DNA of 37,926 nt, taken from positions 1 through 37,926 of the forward strand of contig JAEZEJ010000006.1 of the NCBI GenBank assembly GCA_023417775.1, written 5' to 3'. The position numbers were made by a program, and so were the translations under genes. A model generated the notes under the pieces. It ran no database searches, was not told where the DNA came from, and was given only the letters and a program-made list of their open reading frames with translations. This document shows, piece by piece, positions 32,964-37,926 of this stretch. Positions within the stretch are counted from its first letter, which is position 1. Every line of letters begins with the position of its first letter. This stretch comes from Actinomycetes bacterium. Lineage in GTDB: Bacteria; Actinomycetota; Actinomycetes; Propionibacteriales; Nocardioidaceae.

Positions 32964-33862
32964 GCTCGATGGCCTCGTCTCGCGAACGGTTCGCGCAGCT
33001 CGATTCCGGGCTGACGCTGTGTTTCGAGAGCTGGGGCGATGACGGCGATCCGACGATCCTGCTCATCATGGGCCTCGGATCGCCCAGGCACCTGTGGCCC
33101 GACCCCTTCTGCGAGCAGCTCGTCGAGCGCGGCTATCGCGTGGTGCGGTACGACCATCGCGACACCGGACGGTCCACGAGCCTGAGCCGGCACCCCGTGA
33201 ACCGGCTCGACATCGTGCGGGCCGCGATCGGCTTCCGCCGGCATGTGCCCTACGGGCTGAGCGATCTCGCCGCCGACGCGGCCGGCCTGCTCGACCGGCT
33301 CGGCGTCGACTCCGCCCACATCGTCGGAGCCTCGATGGGCGGGATGGTCGCCCAGACCCTCGCCATCGAGCATCCCGACCGGGTCAGCTCGCTGACCTCG
33401 ATCATGTCCACCAGCGGATCGCGCCTGGCCGGCTGGATCGATCCACGGCTCATCCCGATGATGCTGCGCCCCGGAGCCGACAGCCGTGACGAGTTCATCG
33501 CGGGGCAGCTCGCCGCGAGTCGCGCGATCGGCTCCCCGGCGTTCCCTGCCGATCCCGACGTCGTCCGCGCCACCGCCGAGCTGACCTACGACCGCGGCTG
33601 GACCTCCGCGGGCGTCACCCGCCATCTCCTCGCGATCCTCACCCAGCGCGATCGGCGGAAGGCACTGCGGGCGGTGGACGTGCCGGCGATGGTCGTGCAC
33701 GGCACGCGTGACCGCATGGTGCATCCCTCCGGAGGCACCTCCACGGCTCGGGCACTCCCCCAGGCCGAGCTGCTGAAGATCGCCGGCATGGGCCACGATC
33801 TCCCGGACGCCGTCCAGCCGGCGATCGTCGACGCGATCGACCGCACCGCACGACGGACATGA
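32960..33862 (+). CDS. Alpha/beta-hydrolase fold protein
   Basis: A 300-residue protein with the alpha/beta-hydrolase layout: oxyanion loop ILLIMGLGSPRHLW, RVVRYDHRDTGRST, nucleophile elbow GASMGGMVAQ (Ser), acid HGTRDRMVHP (Asp) and the final histidine GMGHDLP. The substrate is unknown; it is an esterase or similar. The GTG at 32960 overlaps the glpX stop (GTGA); an ATG at 32969 is an alternative. The end overlaps the next gene's ATG (ATGA), so three genes form a coupled row. Confidence 0.88.
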   Translation: MSSMASSRERFAQLDSGLTLCFESWGDDGDPTILLIMGLGSPRHLWPDPFCEQLVERGYRVVRYDHRDTGRSTSLSRHPVNRLDIVRAAIGFRRHVPYGLSDLAADAAGLLDRLGVDSAHIVGASMGGMVAQTLAIEHPDRVSSLTSIMSTSGSRLAGWIDPRLIPMMLRPGADSRDEFIAGQLAASRAIGSPAFPADPDVVRATAELTYDRGWTSAGVTRHLLAILTQRDRRKALRAVDVPAMVVHGTRDRMVHPSGGTSTARALPQAELLKIAGMGHDLPDAVQPAIVDAIDRTARRT

Positions 33863-34476
33863 CCGCCCACCTGCGCCGCCGCCCCGACGGTGCCTTGGAA
33901 CTGCGGGTCAACGGGGTCTTCGTGATGGACGATGTCGAGACCAGCTCGGAGCAGCTACTCGCCCAGACGGTGCTCGAGCTCGGGGCGCGCGAGGTCCTCG
34001 TCGGGGGACTCGGCCTGGGCTTCACGCTGCGCGCCCTGCTCGACGGCGGTGCCGAACGGGTGATCGTGGCCGAGGTGGAGCCCGAGGTCGTGCGATGGTT
34101 CACCGATGGCACCATCCCGGGCGGCCGTGAGCTGACGGCCGATCCGCGCACCGCCGTCGAGACCGGGGATGTCCGCGACATCGTGGTCGCGCAACCCTCT
34201 TCGAGCCTCGACGCGATCGTGCTCGATGTCGACAACGGGCCGGACTTCCTCGTCCACGATGCCAACGCACGGGTCTACGAGGCGGACTTCATCGGGCGGT
34301 GCGCCACCCGGCTGCGCCCTGCCGGTCAGCTGTGCGTGTGGTCGATGGCCGACTCGTCCGCCGTGCGCGACCGGTTGCGCGAGCACTTCGAGCAGGTCGA
34401 CGCGCACGAGGTGCCGGTCACGCTGCAGGGACGCCGGGAGTCGTACTGGGTGCTTCGAGGCTCGCGGCCACGCTGA
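33859..34476 (+). CDS. Spermidine-synthase-like SAM-binding protein
   Basis: A 205-residue protein with a Rossmann methyltransferase-like fold: VLVGGLGLGFTLRALL (nucleotide loop), VIVAEVEPEVVRWF, LDAIVLDVDNGPDFLV and VWSMADSSAVRDRL. The arrangement follows the spermidine-synthase-like group, but the first beta domain of true spermidine synthases is short and the family's Asp pair DxxD is not clear, so polyamine synthesis is not claimed. Its start overlaps the hydrolase stop (ATGA). The last 59 bp overlap the convergent LysR gene. Confidence 0.8.
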   Translation: MTAHLRRRPDGALELRVNGVFVMDDVETSSEQLLAQTVLELGAREVLVGGLGLGFTLRALLDGGAERVIVAEVEPEVVRWFTDGTIPGGRELTADPRTAVETGDVRDIVVAQPSSSLDAIVLDVDNGPDFLVHDANARVYEADFIGRCATRLRPAGQLCVWSMADSSAVRDRLREHFEQVDAHEVPVTLQGRRESYWVLRGSRPR

Positions 34477-35347
34477 CCAAGGTCTCGCGGCAGGCGACGA
34501 TCGCGGGGCTCTGCGTCACCGAGGGTCGCGTCGCGGTGAAGACCTGGCGGCGCGGGTCGCCATCCAGGGCATGCAGGCGGACCTCCGCCTCCCGCCCGAG
34601 CCACATCAGGTCGGGGATGAGGGCCACGGCGATCCCCGCCTCGACCAGGTCGATCTGCGCCTGGAGATCGGGCGTCTCGTAGCGCACATCGGGCTCGAAG
34701 CCCGACACCCGGCACAGCTGCTCGGCCCAGTGCCGCGAGGCGACGTCATCGGGCTCCATCGTCCAGGGGGCCGCGGCCGCCTCCTCGACCGTCGTGATCT
34801 CCGCGAGCGGGCCGATGGCCGGGGTGGCCAGGCGGATGCGGTCTGCGAACAGCGGCACCCGGTCCAGCTCGGCATGCCACGGTGCGGCGTGACCGGGGTA
34901 TTGCTCGGCGACGACGAGGTCGACATCGCCGATCGATGTCGCGCCGAGCGCCGCCGCGGGCTCGCGCTGCTGCATCTCGACGCGGACGAAGGGGTGGGAG
35001 TCGCGCAGGCTGACGAGCATCCGCGGCATCAACGCCAGCGCGGCGGACTGGAAGATCCCGATGCGCACCGTGCCGACCGCGGCGTCCAGCGACTCCTCCA
35101 GCTCCGTCTCCGCCAGCTCGAGCCGGGCGACGATCGCATCCGTGTGGCCGACCAGGATCTCCGCCTGCGGGGTGAGCGCCAGCCGGCGGCCCGCCCGGCG
35201 CAGGAGCGGCACCCCGACCTCACGTTCGAGGATGCTCAGCTGCTGCGATACGGACGAGGGCGACTGGTGGAGCGCCGCGGCGACCTCGACGATCGTGCCG
35301 CGGTGATGGAGCTCGCGCAGCAGCGCGAGGCGTCGGACATCGAGCAT
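34418..35347 (-). CDS. LysR-family transcriptional regulator
   Basis: A 309-residue protein. The N-terminal winged helix MLDVRRLALLRELHHRGTIVEVAAALHQS then PSSVSQQLSILEREVGVPLLRR is typical LysR, and the rest is the periplasmic-binding-type effector domain. It is divergent from putA, so it probably controls proline use; proline or a derivative may be the effector. The ATG at 35347 has AAGGA 6 nt upstream, inside a GTG-ATG pair. The last 59 bp overlap the convergent gene. Confidence 0.9.
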   Translation of the reverse strand: MLDVRRLALLRELHHRGTIVEVAAALHQSPSSVSQQLSILEREVGVPLLRRAGRRLALTPQAEILVGHTDAIVARLELAETELEESLDAAVGTVRIGIFQSAALALMPRMLVSLRDSHPFVRVEMQQREPAAALGATSIGDVDLVVAEQYPGHAAPWHAELDRVPLFADRIRLATPAIGPLAEITTVEEAAAAPWTMEPDDVASRHWAEQLCRVSGFEPDVRYETPDLQAQIDLVEAGIAVALIPDLMWLGREAEVRLHALDGDPRRQVFTATRPSVTQSPAIVACRETLVSVAASLEAPSTTPGVPAA

Positions 35348-35355
35348 CACAGATC

Positions 35356-35423
35356 CTTCAGGCCAACCGAACGATACCGATAAGGAAAGATCACTTTACC
35401 TGAAGTGTCATGGTTCTCATACT
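35356..35423. promoter_or_regulatory. putA promoter and LysR operator candidate
   Basis: For putA, -35 TTTACC (35395-35400) and -10 CATACT (35418-35423) have 17-bp spacing, and the -10 ends 6 nt before the ATG. A long inverted repeat CTTCAGG (35356-35362) / CCTGAAG (35399-35405) overlaps the -35. A second small dyad around AAAGATCACTTT (35386-35397) lies between them. Both suit control by the divergent LysR protein. Confidence 0.55.
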
Positions 35424-35429
35424 GGTGTC

Positions 35430-37926
35430 ATGTCCGCTCCCCTCCCCCTTGCCGACTCCCTCGCCGATGACGCCGTCGCCCTCGTGCGCACGTGGCTCCA
35501 GGCCGCCGAGAAAGAGCCCGTCGATCGCTCCGCCGCCCAGCTCGCGGGCCTGCTGAAGGATCCGCGCGGACTGGACTTCACCGTGGGCTTCATCGACGGC
35601 GTCATCCGTCCCGAGGACGAGCGCATCGCCGCGCGGAAGTTCGCCGAGCTCGCCCGCGACGTCCCCGGATTCCTGCAGTGGTACCTCAAGGTGGCCGTCA
35701 AGGTGGGGGCCGTCGCCGGACGCGTCGCGCCGAAGCTCGTCATCCCGATCGTGCGTCGCGTGCTGCGCCAGATGGTCGGGCACCTCGTCATCGACGCCCG
35801 CGACGAGCAGCTCGGCCAGGCCATCTCCACGATCCGCAAGCCCGGCACCCGCCTGAACATGAACCTGCTCGGCGAGGCCGTCCTCGGAGAGGAGGAGGCC
35901 GCCAAGCGCCTGGAGGGCACCCACCGGCTCCTCGCCCGCGAGGACGTCGACTATGTCTCCATCAAGGTCTCGTCGACCGTCGCGCCGCACAATCGCTGGG
36001 CCTTCGACGATGCCGCCGACCACATCGTCGAGAGCCTCGTGCCGCTCTACGAGCGTGCCGCGGCCGCGCCCACGCCGAAGTTCATCAACCTGGACATGGA
36101 GGAGTACCACGATCTCGACCTGACCATCGAGGTCTTCACCCGCATCCTCGACATGCCGCAGTTCGAGAAGCTGCCGGGGGGCATCGTCCTCCAGGCCTAT
36201 CTCCCGGACGCGCTCGGCGCCATGCAGCGCGTCCAGGACTGGTCGGCCAAGAGGGTCGCCCGCGGCGGCGCCCCGGTCAAGGTGCGCGTCGTGAAGGGCG
36301 CCAATCTGCCGATGGAGCAGGTCGAGGCCTCGCTGCACGGCTGGCCGCTCGCCACCTGGTCGAGCAAGGCCGAGTCCGATGCGAGCTACAAGAGCGTCAT
36401 CGACTACGCACTCCACCCCGATCGCATCGGACATGTGCGCGTCGGCGTGGCGGGACACAATCTCTTCGACCTCGCCTGGACCTGGCTGCTGGCCGGCGAA
36501 CGCGGCGTGCGCGAGGGCGTCGACTTCGAGATGCTGCTCGGTATGGCCCCGGGCCAGGCCGCCGCGGTCCGCCGCGACGTGGGCGAGCTGCTGCTCTACA
36601 CCCCGGTCGTCCATCCGCGCGAGTTCGACGTCGCGATCGCCTATCTGATCCGCCGCCTCGAGGAGGGGGCCAGCTCGGAGAACTTCATGTCGGCGGTCTT
36701 CGAGCTCTCGGCCAATGAGGAGTTGTTCAGCCGCGAGGAGCGCCGTTTCCGCACCTCCCTGGGCATGATGTTCACCGAGGCTCCGCTGCCGAACCGTGCC
36801 CAGGACCGCCGCGCCGATCCCGAGCCCTTCGGTCCGACCTTCGCCAACACCCCCGACACCGATCCATCGCTCCCGGCCAATCTGGAGTGGGCGCGCGGCA
36901 TCTTCGCCAAGATCGAGGACTCGACCCTGGGCGACGATCTCGTCGCCGAGCACACCATCGCCCACCCGCGCGATCTCGACGACCAGATCGGCGGCGCCGT
37001 CGACGCCACCGCCTCCTGGGGCGCGCTGAGCGGGGCGGAGCGCGCGGACATCCTCGTACGGGCCGCGCACAGCCTGGAGAAGCATCGTGCCCGGCTCTTG
37101 GAGGTCATGGCCTCCGAATGCGGCAAGACCCTCGATCAGTCCGACCCGGAGGTCTCCGAGGCGATCGACTTCGCCCTGCACTACGCCGAGCTCGCCCGCG
37201 AGCTCGACGCGGTCGACGGCGCGCAGTTCCATCCAGTGGGCCTGACCCTCGTGGTCCCGCCGTGGAACTTCCCCGTCGCGATCCCGGCAGGCTCCACGCT
37301 CGCGGCCCTCGCCGCCGGATCCTCGGTCATCATCAAGCCCGCCCCGCAGGCCCGGCGCTGCGGCGCGATCATGGTCCAGGCGCTCTGGGAGGCCGGGGTG
37401 CCCCGCGACGTGCTGCGGCTCGTCAATGTCGGCGAGGACCAGCTCGGCCGACAGCTGATCGGCGATCCGCGCGTCGACCGACTCATCCTCACCGGCGCCT
37501 TCGAGACGGCCGAGCTCTTCCGCAGCTTCCGCTCCGATCTGCCCCTCTTCGGCGAGACGAGCGGCAAGAACTCGATCATCGTCGCCGAGAGCGCAGACCT
37601 GGATCTCGCCGTGAAGGATGTCGTCTACTCCGCCTTCGGGCACGCCGGCCAGAAGTGCTCGGCGGCCTCGCTGGTGATCCTCGTCGGCTCGGTGGCGAAG
37701 TCGCCGCGCTTCCGTCGTCAGCTGCTCGACGCCGTGCGCTCCCTCAAGGTCGCATGGCCGTCCGACCCCACCACGCAGATGGGCCCGGTCGTCGAGCGCG
37801 CCGAGGGCAAGCTGCTGCGCGGTCTGACCAAACTCGGCTCGACCGAGACCTGGCTGGTCCGCCCCGAGCAGCTCGACGAGACCGGACGGCTCTGGAGCCC
37901 CGGTGTCCGCGCCGGTGTCGCGGCGG
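35430..37926 (+). CDS. putA: Bifunctional proline dehydrogenase / L-glutamate gamma-semialdehyde dehydrogenase PutA (3' end cut by window)
   Basis: The visible 832 residues start with a helical domain, without the ribbon-helix-helix DNA-binding domain of enterobacterial PutA. The FAD-dependent proline dehydrogenase barrel follows (VDYVSIKVSSTVAP, GGIVLQAYLPDALG, VRVVKGAN, YTPVVHPREFDVAIAYLIRRLEEGASSENF). Then comes the aldehyde dehydrogenase domain: VVPPWNFPVAIPAG, IIKPAPQARR, FGETSGKNSIIV and the catalytic Cys in GQKCSA (about residue 743). It converts proline to glutamate. It continues beyond the window edge. Regulation is probably by the divergent LysR. Confidence 0.95.
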   Translation, partial: MSAPLPLADSLADDAVALVRTWLQAAEKEPVDRSAAQLAGLLKDPRGLDFTVGFIDGVIRPEDERIAARKFAELARDVPGFLQWYLKVAVKVGAVAGRVAPKLVIPIVRRVLRQMVGHLVIDARDEQLGQAISTIRKPGTRLNMNLLGEAVLGEEEAAKRLEGTHRLLAREDVDYVSIKVSSTVAPHNRWAFDDAADHIVESLVPLYERAAAAPTPKFINLDMEEYHDLDLTIEVFTRILDMPQFEKLPGGIVLQAYLPDALGAMQRVQDWSAKRVARGGAPVKVRVVKGANLPMEQVEASLHGWPLATWSSKAESDASYKSVIDYALHPDRIGHVRVGVAGHNLFDLAWTWLLAGERGVREGVDFEMLLGMAPGQAAAVRRDVGELLLYTPVVHPREFDVAIAYLIRRLEEGASSENFMSAVFELSANEELFSREERRFRTSLGMMFTEAPLPNRAQDRRADPEPFGPTFANTPDTDPSLPANLEWARGIFAKIEDSTLGDDLVAEHTIAHPRDLDDQIGGAVDATASWGALSGAERADILVRAAHSLEKHRARLLEVMASECGKTLDQSDPEVSEAIDFALHYAELARELDAVDGAQFHPVGLTLVVPPWNFPVAIPAGSTLAALAAGSSVIIKPAPQARRCGAIMVQALWEAGVPRDVLRLVNVGEDQLGRQLIGDPRVDRLILTGAFETAELFRSFRSDLPLFGETSGKNSIIVAESADLDLAVKDVVYSAFGHAGQKCSAASLVILVGSVAKSPRFRRQLLDAVRSLKVAWPSDPTTQMGPVVERAEGKLLRGLTKLGSTETWLVRPEQLDETGRLWSPGVRAGVAA

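Noticed and set aside
35391..37643. Long minus-strand reading frame (750 codons) opposite putA
   Set aside because: Antisense shadow; the plus strand has an open, clearly conserved PutA frame that only lacks a stop because the window ends.

Overview
The window is chromosomal DNA from a high-G+C actinobacterium. Evidence: very high G+C with G/C-ending codons, many GTG starts, abundant leaderless-type starts (TANNNT about 5-8 nt before the start codon), a TPP riboswitch ahead of thiO-thiS-thiG, and the gene set rmuC / DUF6542 / ispH / xseA-xseB / DUF4245 / glpX / ychF. That gene set resembles the arrangement known in Corynebacterium and Mycobacterium relatives, and a MhuD-like heme monooxygenase fits that order too. 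The genus cannot be fixed from the sequence alone.

Layout. 1-4222: a very large secreted, LPXTG-anchored protein with three lamin-tail repeats and a metallophosphoesterase domain, with a PHO-box-like triple repeat upstream. 4223-7270: an ABC-F ATPase with a candidate leader peptide, a DUF2277 protein and a bile-acid/sodium symporter-family protein. 7324-11190: a phosphotransferase, a YibE/F-like membrane protein, an amino-acid permease and a DUF4870 protein. 11243-12475: a divergent RibD-like reductase / HxlR regulator pair around a large symmetric dyad. 12451-15694: thiamine synthesis (thiO-thiS-thiG plus a ychJ-like gene under a TPP riboswitch, and divergent thiE). 15691-20197: small membrane proteins, two VOC proteins, a VanZ-like protein, a lipoprotein and an uncharacterised protein. 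20283-24246: ychF carrying a restriction-modification island at its 3' end. 24258-27692: a GNAT, a PrmC-like protein, an MhuD-like protein, RmuC and a DUF6542 protein. 27780-34476: an uncharacterised membrane protein, ispH, xseA-xseB, DUF4245, glpX, a hydrolase and a spermidine-synthase-like protein. 34418-37926: a LysR regulator divergent from a bifunctional putA that runs off the window.

Most interesting element. A roughly 2.9 kb restriction-modification module appears to have inserted into the last codons of ychF. YchF proteins normally end in ...FRFNV or a close variant. Here YchF ends in a foreign tail (RHGGTSGSGKK), and the expected native tail (VEFRFNV, stop) lies at 20283-20306, on the far side of the module. 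The two junctions share an exact 12-bp direct repeat (CGGAACTCCACC at 20296-20307 and 23171-23182). Removing one repeat plus the module would restore a canonical ychF reading frame. The module supplies a new ychF stop codon that overlaps the GTG start of its own nuclease-methyltransferase gene (GTGA), so restriction-modification expression is probably coupled to a housekeeping gene. Inside the module, the nuclease-methyltransferase and specificity reading frames are in the same frame, separated by a single TGA and two codons. The start of the specificity protein looks like the missing end of the methyltransferase, so the system may be a split form of a single-chain type IIG-like enzyme. No recombinase gene is present in the module.

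Other points: repeated overlapping divergent -10 elements, TAG stop codons that form part of the next gene's -10 hexamer, several 25-59 bp tail-to-tail gene overlaps, a PrmC-like protein lacking the NPPY motif, and a small repeat cluster upstream of rmuC.
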